From Croceibacterium xixiisoli (GTDB lineage: Bacteria; Pseudomonadota; Alphaproteobacteria; Sphingomonadales; Sphingomonadaceae), in assembly GCF_009827305.1 (NCBI RefSeq), contig NZ_WTYJ01000002.1, positions 682,001 to 746,000 on the forward strand: DNA of 64,000 bases, given 5' to 3'. Within the stretch, counting starts at the first letter, position 1, and each line of letters opens with the position of its first letter. The position numbers were made by a program, and so were the translations under genes. Of this stretch, positions 16,806-27,263 are shown one piece after another. Below the pieces are notes generated by a model that worked only from the letters and a program-made list of their open reading frames with translations, was not told the origin of the DNA and searched no databases.

Positions 16806-19412
16806 TTACATCTGCTGAGACGTCATCTGGATGAGAGATGTCGGCTCTGCTTCTTCAGTCCAGACATACAGGTTCTTGGTGAATGAGGTGTGGCGCGGCA
16901 TCAATGCCGAACCATCGGCCCCGATGTAGGGGGTCTGCGACTGTAGATCCACGCCGAGCGTATGACCAAGCTGACCGACCACCAGCGTGCGGATGGGTGC
17001 CCGCATATCGTAGCGATAGATCGGGTTTACCGGCTGCGGGTAGGTTTGCTTTTCACCCAATACGCCGTTCATGGCGACGCCATAATCATCCTTTCCGATG
17101 AAGAAGGCGAGGCGAATTTCTGCCATGAAATCGTTTGGTGGCAGGAAGACGGCACCATTGTACGGTTCCCAGATGCCCCGGATACCATTGTTGTGAATGC
17201 ACTGGAAGGTGACACCGCCACTCGTCACAGGGGCACTGGGCAGGGTGACGCCCGGAATTGGCCACACCGGTTCGGTACCGGCAGGACCCGTGACCGACGT
17301 CACCGTGTACATATACCGGGTGTTGGCCATATTTGGCAAAGTGTCGGTGGAGATCACCGTATCGCCGATGTTGTAGTAACCGCCTTCCTTGAACATGTAG
17401 AAGGCATTCGGATCGCCATTGTAGTGGTCGAACGCCCAGAGTTCGTTGACCGGAAGGCCCGGGCTGGCATTGGGACGAATAACGATCCCGAAACGTTCCA
17501 TCGGTACGGGCAGCAGGACGCCTGGCGTGGCGGACGATATCATCTGCGGCGATTCAGCGCGCAGATAAACGGCACCCGCATAGTCGAATTTGTCGACCTG
17601 CCGCGATTTGTAGTAGGGCGTAAACGTGGTCGCGACAGTGATGTTGCCGTAACCCAGAATACCGCGGGTTTCATACTGCAATGCTGCCCCTGCAAGGATC
17701 GCATTGGTTTCATGATGCTGGCGACCGTAAGGAGCTGCGATCGGGCGCTGAATATTGCCACCCACAAAGGCGACGCCCCAGCAGACCAGATAGCGTGATC
17801 CGCCACCGGCGTAGCTGTTGCTGTTGTTCGCGCTGGCAAGCCCGATCCTAATCACCGGCGCATTGCTGCCCGTGCCGGTAGTGACCTGCACATGGACGCG
17901 CCAATAGGGCAGGCCATCTATGGTCGCGAGGGGTTCGAGATGGACGTTGCGGACCCCGCTGGACGAAGATCCGGATTCACCGGTGGCGAGATTGACGTAG
18001 GCATGCTGTTCGACGCCGGCGCGATCAACGAAGCTGATACATGCCCAGTCGCGGCCGGCCGTGCCACCCGGAGTGGCGAGGTAGGCTGTTAGTGAACTGA
18101 AAAAGCCATTTGCAGTGTTGGATGCGGTGAGGACCCCTGCCGGCAACTGCGCATAGTGCCGCCCGGTTTCAGTCCCTTCGATGATCCGGCTTGCTTCCAG
18201 CCCGCCCATTGGGGAGCGGCTGACTGCATCCACCAGACCCAGCCCAGGCACACTCTTGCCCCAGTCAGACAGCAGCTCTGCGAATTTGCGCGGGATCAGC
18301 GACTGGGTCTGGGTGTAAAGTGTGATACCGCGAGTCGTGGACAGCTTCGGACCAAGATTGCGCGCAACCGCGCCCGTCGCAGGGTCGAAGCGATAGGCCG
18401 CAGCGGTATTGTAATAGCGCACACCATCGACGCCGGCGCCATACCAGTATTTGTCTGCTGGAATGCGGTTGCGAGGAACATATTCGCAGATCGTCCCCTG
18501 CGGGTATCCCTCGATTTCTGACACATAGGGATATTCGATTTCCACATCGCCCAGGCCGGTGGCGCCAAAGCTGTCCGCCGCGATGCCGAAGTAATAGCTC
18601 TGCTGCATCCAGCCAAAGCTGGTGCTTGTGCCTGGATTGCTGGCAAGAGGCATGGTGAAAGTATTGGCATCGACCAGCGTAATGGCTGCCTCGATATCAA
18701 AAGAGACTGGCAGATTGCCCGACAGTCGCACGACGGTGGTGTTCGACAGCCCATGTGCTGGCACTGTAACCGTCAGCGTTCCGCTCGCCCAGGAAAACCC
18801 GGTGATGCGCTTGGGCGCAGCAGGGGTGAAGATTACGGCAAAGGTTTGCAGCGTATCGGAAATGTTGACCACGCTGGTGGCGTGAGTGGCGCCGCCAAGG
18901 GTGTAGACACGCAATTCCGCCGTATTGACGATGTTGGTGGTAGACCGGCGGATGTTGACCGCGGCCGCGTGCGGCACAGGTTGCAGCAAATCGAGTCCGG
19001 CCGGGCGGCCCATGCGCCGTATACCCGCAATCTGGCGGATCACACTATTGGCCGACGTGAAGCGCGACAGCTTCCAGCAGGTCATTCCTCCGTCTGAACC
19101 GGGCCGACGGCTATCAGTTACTGGCACGATGGCCGCGCCGGCATTGACCTGCCATCCGCCACCGCCAACGTAGGAGAGGTGCTCGCTGAAGCGCAGCAGA
19201 TTTTCCACACGACGTGCACCGTAAAACAGTGCCTCGCCAGGCACAGCGTCTTTAACACGGCCGTAGCAGTCCACAGTTGTGGGGCAGCCCGGATTTGTCA
19301 CCGTGGTGCCAAAGAAATCCGGCATTGGCCCTTTATCGGGCCACAGGCTGCAATCGAGTGGCGCAGCGATCGCCAGGCTCGAATTCATGTCAGTGCGAAA
19401 GTCGTTGGGCAT
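16806..19412 (-). CDS. Large phage-tail/structural-like protein in the polysaccharide locus
   Basis: The 868-residue protein has no signal peptide or membrane helix and looks like a phage virion component. Residues about 70-130 match the pattern of phage-type carbohydrate-binding-like modules (ENLLRFSEHLS, then Trp, then DGGMTCWKLSRF). Residues about 205-275 resemble the tail-protein repeat seen as SGTLTVTVPAHGLSNTTVVRLSG followed by DANTFTMPL. The remainder is Gly/Ser/Thr/Tyr-rich beta-sandwich sequence. A good ribosome-binding site (AAGGAG, 8 nt) precedes the ATG at 19410-19412, and there are no internal stops. No other phage gene is nearby; the upstream gene is a Wzx-type flippase 107 nt away on the same strand. 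Function unknown; a polysaccharide-binding surface protein or a captured tail component are both possible. Confidence 0.65.
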   Translation of the reverse strand: MPNDFRTDMNSSLAIAAPLDCSLWPDKGPMPDFFGTTVTNPGCPTTVDCYGRVKDAVPGEALFYGARRVENLLRFSEHLSYVGGGGWQVNAGAAIVPVTDSRRPGSDGGMTCWKLSRFTSANSVIRQIAGIRRMGRPAGLDLLQPVPHAAAVNIRRSTTNIVNTAELRVYTLGGATHATSVVNISDTLQTFAVIFTPAAPKRITGFSWASGTLTVTVPAHGLSNTTVVRLSGNLPVSFDIEAAITLVDANTFTMPLASNPGTSTSFGWMQQSYYFGIAADSFGATGLGDVEIEYPYVSEIEGYPQGTICEYVPRNRIPADKYWYGAGVDGVRYYNTAAAYRFDPATGAVARNLGPKLSTTRGITLYTQTQSLIPRKFAELLSDWGKSVPGLGLVDAVSRSPMGGLEASRIIEGTETGRHYAQLPAGVLTASNTANGFFSSLTAYLATPGGTAGRDWACISFVDRAGVEQHAYVNLATGESGSSSSGVRNVHLEPLATIDGLPYWRVHVQVTTGTGSNAPVIRIGLASANNSNSYAGGGSRYLVCWGVAFVGGNIQRPIAAPYGRQHHETNAILAGAALQYETRGILGYGNITVATTFTPYYKSRQVDKFDYAGAVYLRAESPQMISSATPGVLLPVPMERFGIVIRPNASPGLPVNELWAFDHYNGDPNAFYMFKEGGYYNIGDTVISTDTLPNMANTRYMYTVTSVTGPAGTEPVWPIPGVTLPSAPVTSGGVTFQCIHNNGIRGIWEPYNGAVFLPPNDFMAEIRLAFFIGKDDYGVAMNGVLGEKQTYPQPVNPIYRYDMRAPIRTLVVGQLGHTLGVDLQSQTPYIGADGSALMPRHTSFTKNLYVWTEEAEPTSLIQMTSQQM

Positions 19413-19519
19413 ATCGCAGTCTCCTTTTTCACTCCCGCCAATTGCCGGGAATTGAGACTGCGAACCTAAATGGTTATTTTCCTACATTACAAGTGGCGAT
19501 TTCTGGTTCTCGCCAAGGA

Positions 19520-20956
19520 TCAGGTCGCGTGCTCACGTTTACGCCAGACTAAAAAAACAGGCAGTGCGCTAGCAGTAAGTACCAAGGTACCTGCCACCCA
19601 AGACGTGATCATCTGTCCGCCTGCAAAGGCGATGGCCAGCCCAGTTAAACCAATCATCATCGGGATAAGCGACGATCGGTCGATCAAAGTTACATGGAGG
19701 TTGCGGTGGATGAACCGGGCCATGACCGGGTTCAGCACCATTCCTGAAACGAGCATGGACAAGGCGACGGCGTAAGTCCCGATCCACTCCGACAGAATAA
19801 ACGGCATCACCAGCAGCATGGCCGCTGATGTCAGCATGATGCCTAAACTGAAATTCGCGTGACCCGCGACCCGGATCAGCGCATCGGCACCCGGAAAGTA
19901 ACTGCGGAAGATCGCGCCTGCAGCGAGCAGGGTGAACAGGGGCATGGAGCCGCCGAAATCACCCATGACCAGCATCAGGATCGGGTATGCTATCATGGCC
20001 GCCACGGCCGTGGCGGTTACGAGAAGCGCGGCAGTGTAACGGCTCTTGTCGATTTCAGTCTGCAATGTGTCATGCGCATTTTCATGAATAGCCTTGCCAG
20101 CCTTGGACATGAAGCCTTTGACGATGATCTGCTGCAGGAAAGGTACCAGCGCGGCCACGCGGGATGCGATGGCGTAATCTGCAGCAGCGGTGGAGGAAAA
20201 CAGCCAGCCGACCACCAGCATATCGATGCCCTGCATCTGCATGGCGGCGAAGCTGTGAAGGGTCAGTTTTCCCGAATAGCTTAAATCCCAGCCAGTCAGC
20301 CGGGCAAAACCTGCACGGAGGTTACGCTTGAACATTGGCAGCATGAACAGCCAGGGCATGACCACAGAAACAAGCATGACTGCCACAACGGCCAGATTGC
20401 CGTAACCAAGCAGCAACAGAGCGGGCAACAACATCAGGCGGATGAGATTGGGCAGGAACTCCGAAAAAACGATCGACCGGGTTATTCGCCCTCGTCCATC
20501 AAGTGCCCCGCAACTGACCGTAAGCATGGTCGAAAACAGGAAGAACGGTGCCATCCAGCCGATCCAGAACGCCAGACCAGGCTTATCGAATGCCTCCGCG
20601 ATCCAGGGTGCGGCCAGCGTGAGAACGAGCGCCGTGATCCCGGCCAGAACCAATCCCAGCAATCCAACCGAGCGATGCAGCCGATCTTCCTGCTCTTCGC
20701 TGGCATTGCGGGAGATGTGATAGACCAGCAGCGTAGCAAGCCCGGAACCCAAGCCGAGCGACAGCACCCGCATCAGTGCGAAAACGATCATGAAGTCGCC
20801 GAAATCGGATTTTTCAAGCAGCTTCCCAAGTAGCAGCAGAACCACGAACTGTGATCCGAGCGAGAAGATGCGCGAAAAACCGCCAAAGCCGAGATTGCCA
20901 AGCTTCTGCAATTTCGAAATCTGCGGGAAACGGGTCAGCAGGGCAGACGACATCAT
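19520..20956 (-). CDS. Oligosaccharide flippase family protein (Wzx-like)
   Basis: A 478-residue polytopic protein with about 12-14 hydrophobic helices and the MATE/MOP-superfamily layout of polysaccharide flippases. The N-terminus is GNLGFGGFSRIFSLGSQFVVLLLLG, and further on come GLGSGLATLLVYHISR and ALSMLVSGMVLNPVMARF. It would move undecaprenyl-linked repeat units across the inner membrane. It lies 50 nt downstream of the GH-A hydrolase gene on the same strand. Two adjacent ATG codons start the frame and the ribosome-binding site is weak, so the exact start is uncertain by one codon. Confidence 0.85.
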   Translation of the reverse strand: MMSSALLTRFPQISKLQKLGNLGFGGFSRIFSLGSQFVVLLLLGKLLEKSDFGDFMIVFALMRVLSLGLGSGLATLLVYHISRNASEEQEDRLHRSVGLLGLVLAGITALVLTLAAPWIAEAFDKPGLAFWIGWMAPFFLFSTMLTVSCGALDGRGRITRSIVFSEFLPNLIRLMLLPALLLLGYGNLAVVAVMLVSVVMPWLFMLPMFKRNLRAGFARLTGWDLSYSGKLTLHSFAAMQMQGIDMLVVGWLFSSTAAADYAIASRVAALVPFLQQIIVKGFMSKAGKAIHENAHDTLQTEIDKSRYTAALLVTATAVAAMIAYPILMLVMGDFGGSMPLFTLLAAGAIFRSYFPGADALIRVAGHANFSLGIMLTSAAMLLVMPFILSEWIGTYAVALSMLVSGMVLNPVMARFIHRNLHVTLIDRSSLIPMMIGLTGLAIAFAGGQMITSWVAGTLVLTASALPVFLVWRKREHAT

Positions 20957-21006
20957 GCGCTTTCGTTCTGATTGAGGAGAGAGCGCGGCTGATCGATGAT
21001 GACCGA

Positions 21007-23271
21007 TCAGTCGCGTTCAAACAGGAAGAATGTGGTCGGCTGTGCGGCAATAGCGCCAATATCAAGTGTCAGCTCCATCCCGGATCGGCCGCCTGTAAAT
21101 GAGGTGCTGCGCAGCGGGCGACCGTTGAGCGCGAGTACGGTTAATCTGCCGCCTGACGGCCCGGCCAGACTTACCTTGGCTTTCACGCGGCGCATCATGA
21201 TGGGCAACCTCCCCCAATCGACCAGTTGGCGATTGATCCCGCTGCCGTTGAGGGAGAGGGCGGTGTTGGTCGTGTCGCCGGTCAGGATAAAAAGGATTTT
21301 CTGGCTTGAAGCCAGGGGGAGATTGTCGAGCGCGCTCGCCGCGAGCAATGCGCCACCATCTATGGATTCGACGGCCAAGTTGCCAAGCCGTATGTGGTCA
21401 ATGGCCCCAGTGGTGCTGAGGGCTTCGGTTCGGGGTGTCACCACGCTGATTGTTCCGGCCCGCTGGTTCAGGGTGATTTGACCGGTCTGGCTTTGGAAAA
21501 TGCCGGCAGCGGGATCGGTGAGGTTGTCTGCTGGCAAATCGCCGCTGGCCCGCATGGAAGCCATCAACTCAGCCAGCCGCCGTTCCGTCCGGTTCGTAAT
21601 GATTGAGCCAGCCCGGTCGATGAGCTTTTCTGGCAAGGTAAAAGGCACGTTTCCCAAAGTCAGAAGCGGTGTGCTGGGAGGGAGTAGATCAATCTTCTCC
21701 GGTGTAATCAGCCCCAGGCGTGCAATCAACGCTGCACGCTTGATCTCTGCTGGCAGAGAGGCAGAGCCAGCCTGACGAAATTGCACAGGACCGAACGGCA
21801 CGGCAATCGTACTGGTCGCAGGCGACACATCACCGCGCAGAAACAGCAGCGCAGATAATGTTTCCTGCGCCCGCTCATTAGGGTCGAGGCCCACGCTATA
21901 GCCGCGCAGGGGCCGGCTGCCTGAGGCGGGCGAGGGAATGTCTCCTTCCACCGGAAGGAAAGCCGTGCGACAGATCGTGCTGAACCCCTGAAAGGCTGCC
22001 AAGGCCGGGTAGAACAACCCACTTTCATACCGCGTCGGATTGGGGAAGGGCTGGCCATACTCCGAAAAAACCATAGGGCGGTCCAGCCAGCGATTGCTGA
22101 AACTGGCCGTCATTTCACCAAGCCCACGATCGTCTGTCAGGCTGGGCAAGACGAAATGCGCGCCCGCGCTCTGGCTGGCCACTTCGCCGACATAGGCGTG
22201 CATGTCGATGATCGGAAGCTGGGATCGTGTTCGGTTGTTCGCCCCGCGATACCATTCGTGGTAACCGAGCATCGGCCCACGATAGCCGCGTTCCGCCAAA
22301 TGCCCACCCATCCAGCGATAAAGCCCGACCTCGGTTTCGCTGATGAAGCGCTGAAACAGGTCCATCCGCTCACCGCTGCTGTCCCAGTTTGCTGGTGGTT
22401 TGATTCTTGCTGTGCCGGCGCGCTCCGCTGAAGTCAGATCGGGAATTGCGCGGTTCAACTGAGCAGCGTCGAAATTGGTATGCAGCCAACGGTCGAATAC
22501 ATCATCCAATCCCGCAGGATAGGGGCGGTCCGCCTTGGCCGCGAAGGCGATGCTGTTTTCGTTGGCACCAATAACAAAGGCCAGGGCAGGATCCGCCAGA
22601 AGTGATTGCCCGGTGTACCGATTGGTGGTGCTGAACACTTGGTCCACCAGCGCCAGCCATTTTTGTCTTGCCTGTTGGTCGAAATGGATCCTGACGCGCA
22701 GGTCATCAGGGGAGGAGCCCTTGCTCCAGGCCTGAGCGGTCATGTCTGTGGCAGGCTGTGTCAGCACATCCAGCATCCAACTGACGCCTTCGCGTTTGAG
22801 CGCTGCGAGCAAATAATGGAACCGGTCCAACTGTTCTGGATCAATCGCCAGCGACCGGTCTGCATGGCGGGTGAGCAAGTAATCGGTGTTGTGGAGGCGG
22901 ACCAGCGTATAGCCATGGCGCCGCAACTGTGTTGCGATCACATCGGCTTCGGCGTGGGTAGGGAAGCGGGCTTCCTGATGTGGCCCAGATGCAAGCATGG
23001 CACAATTAAACCGCTGTGCCCGATCCGGGGTGGCTTCAAAGCCAAGCCTTCCATCACTCTGCAGCAGCAATTGCCCTGATGACCCTGCCGGCTGCTGTGG
23101 GACAAGGCTGGAAAAATCGAGCGGGTTTCCGGCATCGATCAGCAAGGATTGCGGTGGAACGATCAGCCATTCGCCCAATGGTTCGGCTTGGCCGACATCA
23201 GGCACCGCGCTTCCCGTAAACAGCAATGCTGCTGCCAGCAGGGCACCGGATGCAGCTTTCAATGGGGGCAT
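21007..23271 (-). CDS. Secreted clan GH-A glycoside hydrolase-like protein
   Basis: The 754-residue protein has a Sec signal peptide cleaved near residue 29 (GQA-EP) and a (beta/alpha)8 clan GH-A catalytic core at about 100-420. The usual positions are recognisable: RLHNTD near strand 3, Asn237-Glu238 (GANENS) as the acid/base pair, DMHAY at 357-360, and Glu404 in VFSEYGQP as the nucleophile. The C-terminal 330 residues are beta-rich. It resembles GH5-like enzymes, but I cannot place it in a numbered family. Located in a polysaccharide export cluster, it probably trims or releases the polymer in the periplasm. It lies 60 nt from the acyltransferase gene upstream. Confidence 0.8.
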   Translation of the reverse strand: MPPLKAASGALLAAALLFTGSAVPDVGQAEPLGEWLIVPPQSLLIDAGNPLDFSSLVPQQPAGSSGQLLLQSDGRLGFEATPDRAQRFNCAMLASGPHQEARFPTHAEADVIATQLRRHGYTLVRLHNTDYLLTRHADRSLAIDPEQLDRFHYLLAALKREGVSWMLDVLTQPATDMTAQAWSKGSSPDDLRVRIHFDQQARQKWLALVDQVFSTTNRYTGQSLLADPALAFVIGANENSIAFAAKADRPYPAGLDDVFDRWLHTNFDAAQLNRAIPDLTSAERAGTARIKPPANWDSSGERMDLFQRFISETEVGLYRWMGGHLAERGYRGPMLGYHEWYRGANNRTRSQLPIIDMHAYVGEVASQSAGAHFVLPSLTDDRGLGEMTASFSNRWLDRPMVFSEYGQPFPNPTRYESGLFYPALAAFQGFSTICRTAFLPVEGDIPSPASGSRPLRGYSVGLDPNERAQETLSALLFLRGDVSPATSTIAVPFGPVQFRQAGSASLPAEIKRAALIARLGLITPEKIDLLPPSTPLLTLGNVPFTLPEKLIDRAGSIITNRTERRLAELMASMRASGDLPADNLTDPAAGIFQSQTGQITLNQRAGTISVVTPRTEALSTTGAIDHIRLGNLAVESIDGGALLAASALDNLPLASSQKILFILTGDTTNTALSLNGSGINRQLVDWGRLPIMMRRVKAKVSLAGPSGGRLTVLALNGRPLRSTSFTGGRSGMELTLDIGAIAAQPTTFFLFERD

Positions 23272-23331
23272 CGGAAGGCGGTCCGGTTGGGCGCCAGATT
23301 CAGCTTGCTGGAAATTTTCGCCCTCACGATC

Positions 23332-24495
23332 CTATTCCTCACTCTGGGAGCGTTCCCGCAACGGTGCAGCGAGTGTGGCCGGTAAACTCCGCGACCGTGG
23401 TCCGGTATCAAACAGTCCAGCGTCACGCACGCGGCGGTTCAGCCATTTCGTGAACGGGACTTCACCATAACGATAGACCAGCACCGCAGCCCCCATTGCC
23501 ACGGCGACCGCTGTCACCACAGCCAGCCAAGCCATGAACCCGCCAGTAAGCCCAATTTTTGCAAACAGAGCTGGGGCGGCCGGGGAAACCATTGGGTGAA
23601 CCAGGTAAAGGGAATAAGAGGCCGCCCCCATGTAAACCATCCACTGTGGAATACGGCGGCCGATGGATTTCTCGATGCCAACAGCGCCAATGATCACCGA
23701 TCCGGCCGCTAACGTGGTGATCAAGGAGGCAAACATAGTGCCATATTCTGCCCGAGGTACTCCTGGCACGAACAGATAGATCAACCCCACACCGGCGGCA
23801 GCCCACGCTGCGGCCTGCGATGGGCCAGTCCAGCCGCGCTGCACCCAATGCGCAATCAGCATACCAGCCAGAAAGTCGATCACGATTGGATCACACAGAA
23901 AATAGGCGACGACGGGCCAGTCTGGTGTTTTTATCAGGGAGAGCGCCGACATGACGATCAGGACTGGAGCGATGAAACGTATAGGTCGGACGCGGCAGGC
24001 AAGGGCCAGCGCAAACAACAGATAGAAGAACATCTCGAAATTCAGGGTCCAGCCGACGCCCAGCAGCGGTCGTATTTCTCCATCAACATTGTATTCCGGG
24101 ATGAAGAAGAAGGATTTGAGAATGTAGCCCCAATCCAGTTCCGAGTGCAGCACGACTGCCGGGGTTACCAGCAGCACGGCGACCTTGATCAAGGTGATTG
24201 CCCAATAGATCGGCACAATCCGTACGATCCGCTTAAAGGCGAAAACCGACCAGCCTCGCTGGGTATTGAGCAGCTTTTGTGACGAGATGATCATCACAAA
24301 TCCGCTGATTACGAAAAACAATCGAACGCCATTGGCGCCAACATCATACACGCTGGTGCTGCTGTGCAGCCGTTCCATGGTGTAGAATGTCGAATGCAGC
24401 ACCACGACGGCAAGCGCAGCGATGAAGCGCAGCGCCTGGATCGAGAGAAACTGACTTCCCCGGTCGCTGTTTGCCGGGGTGGCAGGCGTTGTCAT
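23332..24495 (-). CDS. Acyltransferase family 3 (OafA/NolL/ExoZ-like)
   Basis: A 387-residue integral-membrane acyltransferase with about ten helices. The catalytic His motif is in helix 1 ([15 protein letters not shown]), [13 protein letters not shown] in helix 2 and [11 protein letters not shown] after it, all characteristic of the O-acetyl/succinyl transferases that decorate polysaccharides. The start codon overlaps the rmlB stop (ATGA), so translation is coupled to dTDP-sugar synthesis. The likely role is O-acylation of the exported polysaccharide. Confidence 0.92.
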   Translation of the reverse strand: MTTPATPANSDRGSQFLSIQALRFIAALAVVVLHSTFYTMERLHSSTSVYDVGANGVRLFFVISGFVMIISSQKLLNTQRGWSVFAFKRIVRIVPIYWAITLIKVAVLLVTPAVVLHSELDWGYILKSFFFIPEYNVDGEIRPLLGVGWTLNFEMFFYLLFALALACRVRPIRFIAPVLIVMSALSLIKTPDWPVVAYFLCDPIVIDFLAGMLIAHWVQRGWTGPSQAAAWAAAGVGLIYLFVPGVPRAEYGTMFASLITTLAAGSVIIGAVGIEKSIGRRIPQWMVYMGAASYSLYLVHPMVSPAAPALFAKIGLTGGFMAWLAVVTAVAVAMGAAVLVYRYGEVPFTKWLNRRVRDAGLFDTGPRSRSLPATLAAPLRERSQSEE

Positions 24496-25553
24496 TGCTT
24501 GCTGGTTTCCAGCGTGCCAAGACGCTGCCCCGAATACACCTTGTCACGCAGCGGACGCCACCAGCTTTCGTTGTCGAGATACCAGCGCACGGTCTTTTCT
24601 ATGCCGCTGTCGAAATCCTCCTGCGCGCGCCAGCCGATCTCATTCTCGGTCTTGGTTGCGTCGATGGCGTAGCGCTGATCGTGGCCTGGGCGATCTGTCA
24701 CAAACCGAATGAGATCGCGATGTGCATGTCCTTTCGGTGCCATGCCATCCATCAAGTCGCAAATGCGTTCCACCACCTGAATATTGGTGCGCTCGTTCCG
24801 GCCACCAATGTTGTATTTCTCGCCAAACCGGCCCTTGAGCAGCACCATCACCAATGCGCGCGCGTGATCTTCTACATATAGCCAGTCGCGGATATTCTTG
24901 CCATCTCCATAAACGGGCAATTCCTTGCCTTCCAGGGCGTTCAAGATAACCAGCGGGATCAGCTTTTCGGGGAAGTGGTAAGGCCCATAATTGTTCGAGC
25001 AATTGGAAATCACACAGGGCATGCCATAGGTTCGTACCCACGCCCGCACCAGATGATCCGACGCGGCCTTTGAAGCCGAATATGGAGATGAAGGATCATA
25101 GGGCGTTTCTTCTGTAAACAGTCCATCATCACCGAGAGATCCGTAAACCTCATCCGTGGAGATGTGCAGCATTCGAACCGCTGCGGCCTTGTCCGCCGGC
25201 AGCCGATCGCGCCACGCGCGCACCGCTTCCAGCAGAGTGGCAGTCCCCATGATGTTGGTTTCGAGGAAGATGCTCGAACCTGAAATGGAACGGTCCACAT
25301 GGCTTTCTGCAGCCAGATGCATGATGGCGTCAGGCGAATGCCGTTCCAGCACCGCGTCCATCGCGGCGCGATCACGAATGTCCGCCTGCTCGAAGACATA
25401 GCGCCCGGAATTGGATACCGGATCAAGTGAGGTGAGGCTGGCGGCGTAGGTCAGCGCGTCCACGTTCACGACGTCGTGACCAAGATCGGTGATCAGGTGA
25501 CGGCATACGGCAGACCCAATGAAACCTGCACCACCTGTAACCAATATACGCAT
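24492..25553 (-). CDS. rfbB: dTDP-glucose 4,6-dehydratase
   Basis: RfbB/RmlB converts dTDP-glucose to dTDP-4-keto-6-deoxyglucose, the entry to dTDP-rhamnose and other deoxysugars. The 353-residue SDR protein shows the NAD-binding [24 protein letters not shown], the [11 protein letters not shown] segment with catalytic Thr-Asp-Glu, and the [12 protein letters not shown] Tyr/Lys pair. I chose the start at [11 protein letters not shown] (25551-25553) over an ATG seven codons upstream. The partners rmlA, rmlC and rmlD are absent from the window, so the deoxysugar route must be completed elsewhere. The 224-nt stretch upstream (25554-25777) shows no ORF and may hold a promoter. Confidence 0.96.
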   Translation of the reverse strand: MRILVTGGAGFIGSAVCRHLITDLGHDVVNVDALTYAASLTSLDPVSNSGRYVFEQADIRDRAAMDAVLERHSPDAIMHLAAESHVDRSISGSSIFLETNIMGTATLLEAVRAWRDRLPADKAAAVRMLHISTDEVYGSLGDDGLFTEETPYDPSSPYSASKAASDHLVRAWVRTYGMPCVISNCSNNYGPYHFPEKLIPLVILNALEGKELPVYGDGKNIRDWLYVEDHARALVMVLLKGRFGEKYNIGGRNERTNIQVVERICDLMDGMAPKGHAHRDLIRFVTDRPGHDQRYAIDATKTENEIGWRAQEDFDSGIEKTVRWYLDNESWWRPLRDKVYSGQRLGTLETSKQ

Positions 25554-25777
25554 TTTCGCTGGCTCCCTGACCAAGGCTTGCTTCCGCCACTCACCATCAA
25601 GATCGCCCGTAGCGGCCGCCTTTCACCCTGCAAAGCATCGGCGGAGGCCTCCCACGCAAAGTCCGAACAATGACTTCAGGAAGAAACGCGCGGCTTTTAA
25701 CAAGCTCCCAACATGAAGTCACCTGCTAGGTTGCACTGCAACATTCTGCGATGGGTTCTGGTTGTGACCTGTGCAAA

Positions 25778-27136
25778 TCAGCCTTCGGCAGGCGTGGATT
25801 CGACAGGAACAAAGCTTGGTGATCGCATGATCTGATCGACGCGCGATGCCATGAACCATAGCATTCCGCCCAAATGAGCAGTGTAGAACAGAGTGAACCA
25901 GTTCATGGAAATCGGGCTGATCATCAGCGTCGCCATGAGGAAGCCCATGGCAGAAACGGGCGCCAGCCGCCGCAGGATCCGGTGGGCACGACCAAGTTTG
26001 AAGATGCAGACGAAGGTCATCACGATGATCAGGATCAACCCGACGTAACCGAACTGGAAAAGTGCCGAGTACAATCCGATGTCGTCCAGCGCCACGGCAT
26101 AACCGGCAACGCCATGTAGCGCGCCCGCGTCATTGGTCGAGAATGACAGGAAGTTTTTGTAGATTGGATTGGCAGACATGAAACCGAATCCAAGTCCATC
26201 GGTAAACCTGTCGAAATGCTCTGAAAAATGCTCGATGGTGATCGCACGCCATTTGGAACTGACATCCTGCGCCATGTACTGATCGAGACCGCGAAAATTG
26301 GAGAAATAACGGTCTGCCACGAAAATAAGTAAGGGAATGGCGGTGAAGGGCGCCAAAGCGGCGAGAAACACCTTGTGCGTGCCCCGCAGCACCAGCAGCC
26401 AGAGCAGGCCGATCGCCAGGAAGATCGCCAGAATGAAGATGCGGCTCTCCGTAAGGACAAAGATGTTGTAGGCAATCGGCAGCATGATCAGCAGGTTGGG
26501 TATGAACATCTGCGGCGGTGACTGTGCGAGCCTGGTGAAGGCTATAATCAACGCAAATCCGGATGTGGCTTTCAGAAACACCACGCGACCATCGGAAAAG
26601 GCAGAGCCGCGCGAGTAGTAATCCAAGAGCCCAGTGCCTAGCGATACGTCAACAATGACCACGCAGGACGCGACGAAGCCCGTCCAGAGGATTGCGCGCA
26701 CCACATCCTCCAACTCGCAGTTGACGCCTTTCAGCAGGAAAATCGTCAGCACGGGCGTTACGGTATAGGCAGAGGGAAGCCATTGGATCACCGGCTGCGG
26801 CAACTGCCAGGTGCTGTAGTAGAACGATACGAACAGGCACCAGGCGAAAAGCAGCGCCGCCACCCATTCCCACCATTGCGATTTGACGCGATTGGTGAAC
26901 ACACCGACCAGATAGATGCCAATGCCTGCGACTGCGATGACCGCGTAGGTTTGGAAGGCGATGAGCGGGTTGCCCCCGAACAACGAGAACGGCAGCCCTT
27001 CCCACAGGCAAAGCAAGAGCACGACAAGCAGCGTCTTTGCCAGCGAGGGCCGTCTTACCAGACGCAGTTGAGGCGTCTGGAATGCGGGTCGGTAGCGAGC
27101 CTTCTTGACGGTATCGGATGCGGTGATTTCGTTCAT
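25778..27136 (-). CDS. O-antigen ligase/polymerase-like membrane protein
   Basis: A 452-residue protein with about eleven membrane helices and one long periplasmic loop, typical of the Wzy/WaaL superfamily. The TESRIFILAIFLAIGLLWLL region resembles the Wzy_C helix pair, and the loop has GLGFGFMSANPIY and a conserved-looking HGVAGYAVALDD segment. It would polymerise or ligate lipid-linked repeat units in the periplasm. Sequence alone does not separate polymerase from ligase. The AT-rich 208-nt region upstream (27137-27344) contains a terminator for the preceding transcript and probably this gene's promoter. Confidence 0.8.
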   Translation of the reverse strand: MNEITASDTVKKARYRPAFQTPQLRLVRRPSLAKTLLVVLLLCLWEGLPFSLFGGNPLIAFQTYAVIAVAGIGIYLVGVFTNRVKSQWWEWVAALLFAWCLFVSFYYSTWQLPQPVIQWLPSAYTVTPVLTIFLLKGVNCELEDVVRAILWTGFVASCVVIVDVSLGTGLLDYYSRGSAFSDGRVVFLKATSGFALIIAFTRLAQSPPQMFIPNLLIMLPIAYNIFVLTESRIFILAIFLAIGLLWLLVLRGTHKVFLAALAPFTAIPLLIFVADRYFSNFRGLDQYMAQDVSSKWRAITIEHFSEHFDRFTDGLGFGFMSANPIYKNFLSFSTNDAGALHGVAGYAVALDDIGLYSALFQFGYVGLILIIVMTFVCIFKLGRAHRILRRLAPVSAMGFLMATLMISPISMNWFTLFYTAHLGGMLWFMASRVDQIMRSPSFVPVESTPAEG

Positions 27137-27263
27137 CAGATATTCGCCGCAAGATGTCGGTAAAGATATTTGAGAGTCATCGCGTCACAATATTGGCTGA
27201 CCCTATTTTTTGATTTGATAACAACTGCTTGGTTATGACGCAGCGCGGATGTCTCGAAATCCG

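Noticed and set aside
16806-19412. Prophage
   Set aside because: Only one phage-like gene is present; neighbours on both sides are chromosomal genes without integrase, capsid, terminase or lysis genes.
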